From Ferranicluibacter quercicola (GTDB taxonomy: Bacteria; Pseudomonadota; Alphaproteobacteria; Rhizobiales; Rhizobiaceae), in assembly GCF_021168455.1 (NCBI RefSeq), contig NZ_JAJOZR010000017.1, positions 25,742 to 89,741 on the forward strand: a stretch of 64,000 nucleotides of DNA, written 5' to 3'. How positions within the stretch are numbered: the first letter of the stretch is position 1; each line of letters begins with the position of its first letter. A model generated the notes under the pieces. It did not search any database. It saw only the letters and a list, made by a program, of their open reading frames with translations, and was not told where the DNA came from. Below are positions 54,090 through 62,117 of the stretch, piece by piece. The translations under genes were made by a program, and so were the position numbers.

Positions 54090-54472
54090 GGTCCCGTCAT
54101 TCATGTCCCGTATCGGATCTACCGCCCCGACACTGGACACCCGGAGAATTTTTGCGTCTCCGGTGCGCATTTATTCTTAAGGTCTTCCCGTGTTCGCAGA
54201 TTGCCCGAACGCACTAAACTTGATGCGTTTATTTTCAATTGGCAAGCAAAAGTTTATCGAAACAAGTCAGTCATTTGCGTTTGTCTAAAATCGACGCAGC
54301 TGCCGATAAACCTCGCTTTTACCTCCTGTATTGCAAGCTATTGAAAAGATTTTCGTTTGAGGGCGGGCTGGTCAAAAAACAGGCTGAATGCGACGCGAGA
54401 TGTCGCCGGCGTGCCTCCCCCGCGAACCGGCGCCGCGCGCGTGTTCGAGGGTGCCGAAGTTGTAAGATCGAG
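54090..54472. other. Upstream part of the csp leader and intergenic DNA
   Basis: A perfect 7-base stem CCGGAGA / TCTCCGG lies at 54141-54163 and may be part of the leader. The rest (54164-54472), ending at the stop of the DMT gene, is less GC-rich, probably holds the csp promoter, and contains no gene I can support. Confidence 0.45.
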
Positions 54473-55381
54473 CTAACCCACTGACGAGACAGGGCTCTCG
54501 GCGATTTTGCGGCGGCCGAGCTCGGGCACGATCTCCACCATCAGCATGGCTGCGAAAATGATGATGCCGCCGAGATAGCCGATGGGGGCGATGGTCTCGC
54601 CCAGAAGCAACACGCCGAAGAATGCTGCAAACAATGCTTCGCTGGACAGAAAGATCGCAGCCTGCGGCGCCGTCGTGTAGCGCTGCCCGACGACCTGCAG
54701 GGTGAAGGCGACGCCGCTCGAGAAAATGCCGGAATAGAGCAATTCGGTCTTGGTCGCCAGGATGGCCTCGAGCGACAGGGGCTCGAGAAACAGCGCGACG
54801 CTGCCGGCGAGTAGCGCGCAGGTGGCGAACTGGATGAGAGAGAGTGCAAAGGGACGGCCGCTGGACTGGGCGAAGACCGTAATGAGGATGACCTGCACGG
54901 CGCAGAAGAGTGCGGCCAGAATGGTGAGCAGATCGCCGCCCGTCAGCGCCGACAGGGCGCCGCCGGAGAGGAGAAAGATGCCGAGGGTGGCCAGACCGGC
55001 CGCGGGCCAGATGACCCAGTGCGGGCGGCGGCGCAGGAAGAAGACGGTGAGGATGGGGACGAACACCACGTAGAGACCGGTGAGAAAGCCGGAATTGGCG
55101 ACCGTCGTCGTCATGATGCCGATCTGCTGGGTAAGGGCGGCGAGGAAGAGCGAGACACCGATGGCGATGAAGCCGGTGAGGTGCCGTCCCGACAACGGGA
55201 CCGCTGCCCGGCGGCGCTCCCGCAGCGCGAAGGGGGCAAGCACGATGACGGCGATGAAAAAGCGCAGGCTCGTGAACCAGAGCGGGCCGATGGTCTCCAT
55301 GGCCGTGGATTGCGAAACGAAACCCGCGCCCCAGATGGCGCCGGCAAGAAGGAGAACGAGATTGGCCTGAATGCGCGTCAC
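54473..55381 (-). CDS. DMT-superfamily EamA transporter
   Basis: A 302-residue, ten-helix drug/metabolite transporter with two EamA halves: LVLLLAGAIWGAGFVSQSTAMETIGPLWFTSLRFFIA and a second half starting near LLTILAALFCAVQVILITVF. A final GETIAPIGYLGGIIIFAAML helix closes it. Substrate unknown. It is probably transcribed alone. Confidence 0.88.
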   Translation of the reverse strand: MTRIQANLVLLLAGAIWGAGFVSQSTAMETIGPLWFTSLRFFIAVIVLAPFALRERRRAAVPLSGRHLTGFIAIGVSLFLAALTQQIGIMTTTVANSGFLTGLYVVFVPILTVFFLRRRPHWVIWPAAGLATLGIFLLSGGALSALTGGDLLTILAALFCAVQVILITVFAQSSGRPFALSLIQFATCALLAGSVALFLEPLSLEAILATKTELLYSGIFSSGVAFTLQVVGQRYTTAPQAAIFLSSEALFAAFFGVLLLGETIAPIGYLGGIIIFAAMLMVEIVPELGRRKIAESPVSSVG

Positions 55382-55459
55382 GAACTGCTCCTCAACCGCT
55401 TGTCCGGCTTTCGGCTAGCAGGCTGAGAATGTCATGACAAGGCTGCGCGCCCGCCGGAT

Positions 55460-55657
55460 CTAAAGCGCTGCGACGAAGACCGCGCCCGGGCCGGCGACGA
55501 TGCGGCTTTGCAGGAAGAGGCCCTTTCCGACGAGCATCATGCCGGCCAGTGCCACGATGACGATGGCGGCGACGACGATGGTCTCCAGCGCGTTGAGGCC
55601 GGAGAAGAGGCCGGGGCGGGTCTGTTTATGATCGGGTTCGGACGCCATGACGGTCAT
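55460..55657 (-). CDS. Small membrane protein, second of a coupled pair
   Basis: A 65-residue protein with one helix (TIVVAAIVIVALAGMMLVG). ATG 55657 overlaps the stop of the upstream gene as ATGA, showing translational coupling; an internal ATG at 55648 is a weaker alternative. Not recognised. Confidence 0.65.
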   Translation of the reverse strand: MTVMASEPDHKQTRPGLFSGLNALETIVVAAIVIVALAGMMLVGKGLFLQSRIVAGPGAVFVAAL

Positions 55658-56118
55658 GCTTCCCACGAGAGGCCGCGAACCTGCCAGCGCCAGAGGCCGA
55701 AGCTGACCGCGGCCATGGCAGCGCCCGCCAGCAGCATCAGGCCGATGGCGATATGGCGTTCCGCCGGCATGATGCGGCCGGGCAGGGAGAAAGCGCTGAT
55801 GCTGGCAAGCTGGCGCGCCGAGAGAATCGCGCCCGTCGAGATGCGATCCGGCTCCGTCATGGTCGCATCGTCCAGCCAGAGCATCGGGCTGTTCACCGTC
55901 GAGCCTGTCGCCTCGATCAGCGCCGGTGGCTTGCCGAGCGGAAACAGTGCGTCATCCGTCTGCTCGCCCGCCTGATGGATCGACAGCTCCGTCTGCCACG
56001 ACGTGTCTCCGGTTTCGCCGGCAACGGCGCCGCCCGCGCAGGCCAGCGTCGCCGCGATCGCCAGCCCATAGACCGCGCGGCGTGGGAGCGACAGGGCAGG
56101 TGGTGCGGAAACGGACAT
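55654..56118 (-). CDS. Exported membrane-anchored protein, first of a coupled pair
   Basis: A 154-residue protein with a signal peptide (AVYGLAIAATLACAGGAVAG), about 90 periplasmic residues (SWQTELSIHQAGEQTDDALFPLGKPPALIEATGSTVNSPMLWLDD...) and a C-terminal membrane helix (HIAIGLMLLAGAAMAAVSFGLW). ATG 56118 has GAGGT at seven bases; the open frame further upstream lacks signal features. I do not recognise the family. Confidence 0.65.
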   Translation of the reverse strand: MSVSAPPALSLPRRAVYGLAIAATLACAGGAVAGETGDTSWQTELSIHQAGEQTDDALFPLGKPPALIEATGSTVNSPMLWLDDATMTEPDRISTGAILSARQLASISAFSLPGRIMPAERHIAIGLMLLAGAAMAAVSFGLWRWQVRGLSWEA

Positions 56119-56522
56119 AACGGACCTCGGTGGCAGGCGACGGGGGCTGTGGTGGACAGGATGTAAAAGGCGCTCCGAAATCGGCTTCATATCGACCGAA
56201 TTGCGGCATGCTCCGGCAAATGTCGTGGCAAAAACAAGGCGACGGGATAGAGCGGAAATAACTGTTTTTATTAAGGAAAAATAAACGGATACGGCAGGCT
56301 TCGCGCGAGCTTCCGGGGGCGCGAAATCACGGTTGCGATACGTGATTCGCGGCTGGTCCAGCATTCATCGACGCCGATGATGGAACCCATCAAACCTCGT
56401 CATGGCGGGCCGCGTGACGGCCTTTCCGCTTGAATTGACCGGCTACATTCGACATACAGCTAACGCTCCGGGCCAATTCCGTGCCGGGGCATCCTTGTCG
56501 AAACCATCAGGACCGTCCCATC
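56119..56522. other. Intergenic region between divergent genes
   Basis: Roughly 400 bases between the exported-protein gene and aatA. An AT-rich patch (about 56255-56290) probably marks promoter DNA. I see no ORF with a ribosome binding site, tRNA or repeat. Confidence 0.45.
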
Positions 56523-57725
56523 ATGGCCTTTCTCGCCGACGCTCTTTCCCGTGTGAAGCCCTCCGCCACCATCGCCGTGTCGCAGAAGGCACGCGAACTC
56601 AAAGCCAAGGGCCGGGACGTGATCGGACTTGGCGCCGGCGAGCCGGATTTCGATACGCCCGACAACATCAAGCAGGCCGCCATCGAAGCGATCAACCGCG
56701 GCGAGACGAAGTATACCCCTGTCTCCGGCATTCCCGAGCTGCGCGAGGCGATCGCCAAGAAGTTTAAGCGCGAAAACAACCTCGATTACACCGCGGCGCA
56801 GACGATCGTCGGTACGGGCGGCAAGCAGATTCTGTTCAACGCCTTCATGGCGACGATGAACCCCGGCGACGAGGTCGTCATTCCCGCGCCCTACTGGGTG
56901 TCCTACCCGGAGATGGTGTCGATCTGCGGCGGCACGCCCGTGTTCGTCGAGGCGACCCAGGCCAACAATTTCAAGCTGACGGCCGAGGATCTGGACAAGG
57001 CGATCACGCCGAAGACCAAGTGGTTCATCTTCAACTCGCCGTCGAACCCTTCTGGCGCCGCCTATTCCCATGACGAACTGAAGGCCCTGACCGACGTGCT
57101 GCTGAAGCATCCCCATGTCTGGGTGCTGACCGACGACATGTACGAGCACCTGACCTATGGCGACTTCAAGTTCGCAACGCCGGTCGAGGTCGAGCCGAAG
57201 CTTTACGAGCGGACGCTAACCATGAATGGCGTTTCCAAGGCCTATGCCATGACCGGATGGCGCATCGGCTACGCGGCCGGTCCCCTCCCGCTCATCAAGG
57301 CCATGGACATGATCCAGGGCCAGCAGACGTCGGGCGCCTGCTCGATCGCCCAGTGGGCGGCCGTCGAGGCCCTGAACGGCACGCAGGACTTCATTCCCGA
57401 GAACAAGAAGATCTTCGAAGGTCGTCGCGATCTCGTGGTGTCGATGCTCAATCAGGCAACCGGCATCGAGTGCCCGTCGCCGGAGGGTGCGTTCTACGTC
57501 TACCCCTCCTGCAAGGGGCTGATCGGCAAGACGGCGCCCACCGGCAAGGTCATCGAGACGGACGAGGACTTCGTCTCGGAACTGCTGGAATCCGAAGGCG
57601 TCGCCGTGGTGCATGGTTCGGCTTTCGGCCTCGGTCCGAACTTCCGCATCTCCTATGCCACGTCGGAGGCGCTTCTGGAGGAAGCCTGCAAGCGGATCCA
57701 GCGCTTCTGCGCCGCCTGCAAATAA
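56523..57725 (+). CDS. aatA: Aspartate aminotransferase, class I PLP (I-gamma)
   Basis: A 400-residue PLP enzyme that exchanges amino groups between aspartate and 2-oxoglutarate. The PLP lysine is K239 in NGVSKAYAMTGWRIGYAAGP; substrate-binding motifs GAGEPDFDTP and NSPSNPSGAAYS are present. Start ATG 56523 matches the family. The alphaproteobacterial AatA may also accept prephenate. An MFS gene follows closely on the same strand. Confidence 0.93.
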   Translation: MAFLADALSRVKPSATIAVSQKARELKAKGRDVIGLGAGEPDFDTPDNIKQAAIEAINRGETKYTPVSGIPELREAIAKKFKRENNLDYTAAQTIVGTGGKQILFNAFMATMNPGDEVVIPAPYWVSYPEMVSICGGTPVFVEATQANNFKLTAEDLDKAITPKTKWFIFNSPSNPSGAAYSHDELKALTDVLLKHPHVWVLTDDMYEHLTYGDFKFATPVEVEPKLYERTLTMNGVSKAYAMTGWRIGYAAGPLPLIKAMDMIQGQQTSGACSIAQWAAVEALNGTQDFIPENKKIFEGRRDLVVSMLNQATGIECPSPEGAFYVYPSCKGLIGKTAPTGKVIETDEDFVSELLESEGVAVVHGSAFGLGPNFRISYATSEALLEEACKRIQRFCAACK

Positions 57726-57747
57726 GCAACGGAAAAGGCGCGCCCCT

Positions 57748-58902
57748 TTGACACTCGCCGGGCATCACAGGATCTACATCTGCTTCTTCCTGTTTGCCGT
57801 GGCGCTGGGGGCGCTGCTTGCGCGCATGCCCGACCTGCAGCTTGCGCTGCAGGTCGATAAGTCCGAACTCGGCCTGACGCTGATCGGCATGGCCATCGGG
57901 GCGTTGATCTCGCTCACCGTGTCCTCGCCGCTGATCGAGCGCCTGGGTCCGAAACGGACCGCCTATATCACCGTGATCGGTACGGCGACCTGCTACGCGC
58001 TGGTGCCGTGGATGCCCGGCGCCGCTGGCGTCTTTGCCGTGCTGCTCGTGGCGGGCATGCTGGCCGGGGCGCTGGAAATCAATCTCAATGTCGAACTCGG
58101 GCGCATCGAGGCGGCCATCGGCCGCAGCGTCATGAACCGGGCGCATGGCTGCTGGAGCCTCGGCTTCTTCGTGACGGCGCTCGTGGCGTCGTTCATCCGC
58201 CAGTCCGGCGTGTCGATGCAGGTCCATCTCGGCATGACGCTGCTCGCGGTCGTCGTCTTCGCCTGGGTGGCGATCCGCGGGCTTGAGGCCGCGCCGGTGG
58301 ATGCGACGCATCGGCCGGAGGAAAAGGCGCCGGCCTTCGCCTTTCCGACCGTCGGCCTGCTGCCGCTCTGCCTGATCGGCATCGCCGCCTTTCTCGTGGA
58401 AGGCGCGGGCATCGACTGGTCGGCGATCTACATGCGCGATGTCTTCCAGTCGGAACCTTTCGTCGGCGGGCTGGGGCTGACGCTCTTCACCTTCTTCATG
58501 GCGCTGGTGCGCATGGTGGCCGATCCGATCGTCGAGCGCTTCGGCAGCCGTGCCGTCGCGGCCTCGCTCCTGGTGCTTTCGGCGATCGGGATCGCGGCCG
58601 TCGGCCTGTCGCCGCATCCCGTCGTGGCGCTGTTCGGCTTCGCGCTGATGGGGGCCGGCTGCAGCGCGGTCTATCCGCTCGCGGTGTCTGCCGCGGCCCA
58701 GCGCCGCGACCGCGCGCCGCATGTCAATGTCGCCTCGCTCGGCCAGGTGACGTTCATCATCTTCTTCTTCGCGCCGCCGCTCCTGGGTTTCGTCGCCGAA
58801 CATGCCGGCATTCGGGCCTCCTACTTCCTCTGCCTGCCGCTGGTCATCGGCGCGCTGTTCTGCGTACCGGCCTTGAAGAGCGTTGCGGTGCGGAGCGCCT
58901 GA
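57748..58902 (+). CDS. MFS transporter
   Basis: A 384-residue, 12-helix transporter of the major facilitator superfamily. The conserved loop between helices 2 and 3 is IERLGPKRT. The only sensible start is TTG 57748 with AAGG nine bases before it; upstream in-frame codons lie inside aatA. Substrate unknown, though such YbjJ-like proteins are usually exporters. Confidence 0.82.
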   Translation: MTLAGHHRIYICFFLFAVALGALLARMPDLQLALQVDKSELGLTLIGMAIGALISLTVSSPLIERLGPKRTAYITVIGTATCYALVPWMPGAAGVFAVLLVAGMLAGALEINLNVELGRIEAAIGRSVMNRAHGCWSLGFFVTALVASFIRQSGVSMQVHLGMTLLAVVVFAWVAIRGLEAAPVDATHRPEEKAPAFAFPTVGLLPLCLIGIAAFLVEGAGIDWSAIYMRDVFQSEPFVGGLGLTLFTFFMALVRMVADPIVERFGSRAVAASLLVLSAIGIAAVGLSPHPVVALFGFALMGAGCSAVYPLAVSAAAQRRDRAPHVNVASLGQVTFIIFFFAPPLLGFVAEHAGIRASYFLCLPLVIGALFCVPALKSVAVRSA

Positions 58903-58934
58903 CGCCAAGTGCCGCATCCGAGCTGGGGGCCATG

Positions 58935-58968
58935 AAAAAGGCCCGCATCGCTACGGGCCTTTCTTTCA
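58935..58968. terminator. Bidirectional intrinsic terminator
   Basis: AAAGGCCCG / CGGGCCTTT with an eight-base loop, A tract on the left and TTTC tail on the right, between convergent MFS and Old Yellow Enzyme genes. Confidence 0.9.
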
Positions 58969-58984
58969 TCGATCGAAGCGGTGG

Positions 58985-60112
58985 TTATTCCGCGGCCTGC
59001 TGGGTCAAAGCGGGGTAGTCGGTATAGCCCTTGGCACCGCCGCCATAGAGGGTGTCCGGGTCGAGCGCATTCAGCGGGGCATCCTGCGTCAGGCGTTCGA
59101 CAAGGTCCGGGTTCGAGATGAAAGGCTTGCCGAAGGCGACGAGATCGACGCGGCCGCTCTCGACCGACTCGATCGCCAGCTTGCGATCATATCCGTTGTT
59201 TGCCATCCAAGCCGCCTTGCCGCCGGCGGCCTCGTAGGTCGCGCGCAGGGCTGCGAAGTCGAACGGAGTGTCACCCTGCTTGAAGTCACGATCGCCGCCG
59301 GTCGCGCCTTCGATGACGTGGATATAGGCCAGATCGTGCTTGGCGAGGCCCTTCACGACATGGTCGAACAGCGGCTGCGGCTCGGGATCGAAGGCGTCGT
59401 TTGCCGGCGTGACGGGCGAGAGGCGGATGCCGGTGCGGCCTGCGCCGATTTCGGCGACGATGGCGTCCGTGACCTCGAACAGGAAGCGGGCCCGGTTCTC
59501 GATGGAGCCGCCATAGGCGTCCGTCCGCTCATTGGTGCCGGAGCGCAGGAACTGGTCGATCAGATAGCCGTTGGCGGCATGGATCTCGACGCCATCGAAG
59601 CCTGCATCGATCGCCGCACGCGCGGCCTTGCGGTAGTCCTCGACGATGCCCGGGAGCTCGGACGCTTCCAGCGCACGCGGCTCGGATGTCGGAACGAACT
59701 CGCCCGTGCCATCGGGGTGGCGGATGTAGGTCTTGGACTTGGCGGTGATGGCCGAGGCGGAAACCGGCTGACCTTCGCCCGGCTGCAGCGAGGTGTGCGA
59801 AATGCGGCCGACATGCCACAACTGGGTGACGATCTTGCCGCCGGCCGCGTGAACGGCGCTCGTAACCTTTTTCCAGCCGTCCAGCGCTTCCGGCGTGTAG
59901 AGGCCGGGAACATCGGCATAGCCCTGGCCCTGATGGGTGATGGCCGTGGCTTCGGTGATGATGAGGCCGGCGGTGGCGCGCTGCTCGTAATAGGTGACGT
60001 TCAGCGTGTTCGGCACGGCGCCTGGCGAGCGATTGCGCGTCAGCGGCGCCATGACGATGCGGTTGGCAAGCGCAATGTCGCCGGCGGTCGTGGGGTCGAA
60101 GAGAGACGTCAT
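58985..60112 (-). CDS. Old Yellow Enzyme-type alkene reductase
   Basis: A 375-residue FMN flavoprotein that reduces activated alkenes with NADPH and can also act on N-ethylmaleimide or nitro esters. FMN-site segments: NRIVMAPLTRNRSP, GLIITEATAI and VHAAGGKIVTQLWHVGRISH; active-site IHAANGYLIDQF and YGGSIENRARFLFEV. It has close relatives named NemA. AAAGGACA precedes ATG 60112. An ArsR regulator lies 37 bases upstream and probably represses it. Confidence 0.93.
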   Translation of the reverse strand: MTSLFDPTTAGDIALANRIVMAPLTRNRSPGAVPNTLNVTYYEQRATAGLIITEATAITHQGQGYADVPGLYTPEALDGWKKVTSAVHAAGGKIVTQLWHVGRISHTSLQPGEGQPVSASAITAKSKTYIRHPDGTGEFVPTSEPRALEASELPGIVEDYRKAARAAIDAGFDGVEIHAANGYLIDQFLRSGTNERTDAYGGSIENRARFLFEVTDAIVAEIGAGRTGIRLSPVTPANDAFDPEPQPLFDHVVKGLAKHDLAYIHVIEGATGGDRDFKQGDTPFDFAALRATYEAAGGKAAWMANNGYDRKLAIESVESGRVDLVAFGKPFISNPDLVERLTQDAPLNALDPDTLYGGGAKGYTDYPALTQQAAE

Positions 60113-60149
60113 GGAATGTCCTTTCCAGTCGGGTCGGGGGAGGGAAGCT

Positions 60150-60443
60150 TCAGAGGGCTGTGCCGATTTCGGCAAGGAACGCCTGAATGGTGTCTTCGTT
60201 GCGCTTGTAGAAGATCCACTGGCCGACACGTCGTGTCGTCACCAGCTCCGCGCGCTGAAGGATGGCGAGATGCGCCGATATGGTGGATTGCGACAGGCCG
60301 ACCGTCTCGAACTGGCTGGCGCAGACGCCCATTTCGACGGGGTGGGCCTGGGACGAAAAATGGGCGTGCGGGTCCTTCAGCTTGGTCAGAATCTCGACCC
60401 GCTTGGGATGCGCCAGCGCCTTGAGGATTTCGGTCAGGTCCAT
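60150..60443 (-). CDS. ArsR-family transcriptional repressor
   Basis: A 97-residue winged-helix repressor. DNA-binding: ETVGLSQSTISAHLAILQRAELVTTRRVGQWIFYKRNED. No typical metal ELCVCDL box; one cysteine (VCASQ) just before the recognition helix could sense electrophiles, fitting control of the adjacent alkene reductase. ATG 60443 matches the fold start. In S. meliloti an ArsR gene is next to the AbcR sRNAs, as here. Confidence 0.88.
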   Translation of the reverse strand: MDLTEILKALAHPKRVEILTKLKDPHAHFSSQAHPVEMGVCASQFETVGLSQSTISAHLAILQRAELVTTRRVGQWIFYKRNEDTIQAFLAEIGTAL

Positions 60444-60495
60444 TTCAACCCATCGCACGATGGCGATCTCTGCATTGTCTTCTCCCGATATGTGG

Positions 60496-60511
60496 ATCGT
60501 CGAAATACGAT
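60496..60511. promoter_or_regulatory. Candidate ArsR operator
   Basis: ATCGT-CGAAAT-ACGAT, a perfect 5-base inverted repeat, 53 bases upstream of the ArsR start. Its position suggests autoregulation of the ArsR-alkene reductase operon. Confidence 0.45.
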
Positions 60512-60548
60512 TTACAAGATCGGCTGGCGAGAATCCGGAATGCGGGCA

Positions 60549-60667
60549 AAAAAAAGGACCTGCGGTCAAACCGAGGTCCTTGAGATGTGAAGGTCATACA
60601 ACCTCCAGAGGGGAACAGCTGGTGCGGTGATACTGGGAGGGAATATGATCACCAAGTGCATCAGCTG
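60549..60667 (-). ncRNA. AbcR-type (alpha-r15) trans-acting small RNA, second copy
   Basis: About 119 nucleotides, ending in stem AGGACCT / AGGTCCT and T8. It carries two unpaired-looking CU-rich motifs, CTCCCAG and CCCCTC, which bind ribosome-binding sites of ABC transporter mRNAs in Agrobacterium, Sinorhizobium and Brucella, with Hfq. A 23-base block is identical to the other copy. Flanking ArsR and LysR (LsrB) genes are the same as around AbcR1/AbcR2 in rhizobia. Which copy is AbcR1 cannot be decided. Confidence 0.85.
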
Positions 60668-60672
60668 AATTT

Positions 60673-60701
60673 GATATGGGAAAGGATTGTGACGAATTCA
60701 A
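60673..60701 (-). promoter_or_regulatory. Sigma70-type promoter of the second AbcR copy
   Basis: On the minus strand: TTGAAT, 17 bases, CATATC, placed six to seven bases before the inferred RNA start. Confidence 0.65.
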
Positions 60702-60779
60702 CATTCGCATCGCGATTTCGGTGAGAAAATTGCGGGCGGATGCCGCGGGCTGTGCGCAAAGGCAGAGCAAAATCCGGAC

Positions 60780-60902
60780 AAAAAAAGAGGGCGCCAAGTG
60801 AACTTGGGCCCTTTTAAATTATGAAGGTTATTCAACCTCCAGAGGGGAACAGCTGCTGCGGTGGCACTGGGAGGAAAATCGCCACCAAAGATGCATCAGC
60901 TG
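60780..60902 (-). ncRNA. AbcR-type (alpha-r15) trans-acting small RNA, first copy
   Basis: About 123 nucleotides. The terminator is a GGGCCCAAGT stem with a one-base bulge followed by TCTTTTTTT. Shared with the other copy: the CTCCCAG loop, the CCCCTCTGGAGG element and the 5' segment CAGCTGATGC. The two copies are tandem, same strand, about 113 bases apart, each with its own promoter and terminator. Divergence outside these motifs suggests partly different target sets. Confidence 0.85.
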
Positions 60903-60907
60903 AGGTC

Positions 60908-60936
60908 GGTATGATCGTTTCTTAGGCGGCCAGCAA
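60908..60936 (-). promoter_or_regulatory. Sigma70-type promoter of the first AbcR copy
   Basis: On the minus strand: TTGCTG, 17 bases, CATACC, just upstream of the inferred start. Weaker consensus than the other copy, so activation, for example by the adjacent LysR regulator, is plausible. Confidence 0.55.
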
Positions 60937-61109
60937 TCAATTTCTATGCACATCAGCCATGCGCTGGACGCAGCTCTGCTCAAGTTTCGAGCAAAGTAAA
61001 CGCATAGCTGCTCCCGACGGCTTGCCGCCGTCAAAGAAGTGTAGCGTTAACAGGGTGTTGATCCGCGATTTTCGGATGGCTGATATTTCGGCACCGCTAG
61101 AACGCGAGG

Positions 61110-62006
61110 CTAGAAATTCCAGTTTCGTGCCTTGGAGACGATAAAGTCCCGGAAGACCTTCAGCTTTGCCGCATTTTTCAGCTCGTCGGGATAGCAGAAA
61201 TAGGTGTCGAACGACGGGATGTCGGCACCGATGGGCAGCTGGATCAGGCCGGGATCGCGCCCGACGATGTAGTCCGGCATCATGGCGATGCCGATACCGA
61301 GCAGGCAGGCGCGCTTGATCGAGGTCTGGCTGTTGATCTGCAGATGCGAATTGCGGGGATTGTCGCTGTCGCGCCCGGCGATCGCGAGCCAGTTCACGTC
61401 GAGAAGGTAGTTCGGTGCCGGTTCGCCGAAAGTGATGATGCGGTGGTTGTCGAGATCCTCGATCGACTGCGGCTCGCCATGCTTGTTGATGTAGGAGGGG
61501 GCGGCGTAGAGGTGCATGTGCACCGTGAACAGCTTGCGCTGGATCAGGTCCGACTGCTGCGGCTGGCGGAGACGGATGGCGCAGTCGGCGTGACGCATGT
61601 TCACGTCCAGCTCCTCGTTGTCGAGGATGAGCTGAACCGACATATCGGGATACAGCGCCAGAAACTCCTGCACCTTGTCCGTCAGCCAGCCCTGGCCGAG
61701 GCCGACGGTGGTGGTGATGCGCAGCTTGCCGGAGGGCTTGTCGGTCGTTTCCGTCAGGAGGACCTTCACGCTTTCCAGCTTCATCAGCACTTCATGGGCC
61801 GTGCGATAGAGAATTTCGCCCTGTTCCGTCAGGATCAGGCCGCGGGCGTGGCGATGGAAAAGCTTGATGCCGACGTCCTGCTCCAGCGAGGAGACCTGAC
61901 GGCTGATGGCGGACTGGGAGAGATGCAGCTTGTCGGCGGCATGGGTGAAGGAGCCTGCTTCCGCCGCCGCATGGAAGATGCGCAGTTTATCCCAGTCAAG
62001 CGGCAT
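61110..62006 (-). CDS. lsrB: LysR-type regulator LsrB/VtlR
   Basis: A 298-residue LysR regulator. N-terminal helix-turn-helix: DWDKLRIFHAAAEAGSFTHAADKLHLSQSAISRQVSSLEQDVGIKLFHRHARG; effector domain with DCAIRL and ACLLGIGIAMMPDYIV. Position directly after trxB and beside tandem AbcR genes matches S. meliloti lsrB; the Brucella and Agrobacterium orthologue VtlR activates AbcR sRNAs. LsrB is redox-sensitive through cysteines; this protein keeps several (DCAIRL, RACLLG, FCYPD). ATG 62006 chosen (MPLDWDKL). Confidence 0.9.
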   Translation of the reverse strand: MPLDWDKLRIFHAAAEAGSFTHAADKLHLSQSAISRQVSSLEQDVGIKLFHRHARGLILTEQGEILYRTAHEVLMKLESVKVLLTETTDKPSGKLRITTTVGLGQGWLTDKVQEFLALYPDMSVQLILDNEELDVNMRHADCAIRLRQPQQSDLIQRKLFTVHMHLYAAPSYINKHGEPQSIEDLDNHRIITFGEPAPNYLLDVNWLAIAGRDSDNPRNSHLQINSQTSIKRACLLGIGIAMMPDYIVGRDPGLIQLPIGADIPSFDTYFCYPDELKNAAKLKVFRDFIVSKARNWNF

Positions 62007-62117
62007 TCCGTCCCCCCACCCGACGCCTGCAAGGGACAGCATCGATGCTTCCCCTCATCCGGCGCGTCTTTCGTTCCCACATGGCACCATCGGTGGTGCC
62101 TCGTTCTCTCGCAGCGT

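Noticed and set aside
60600..60900. Tandem repeat of a mobile or REP-like element
   Set aside because: The two similar units each have promoter, CU-rich loops and terminator and lie at the known AbcR position, so they are paralogous sRNA genes rather than a mobile repeat.
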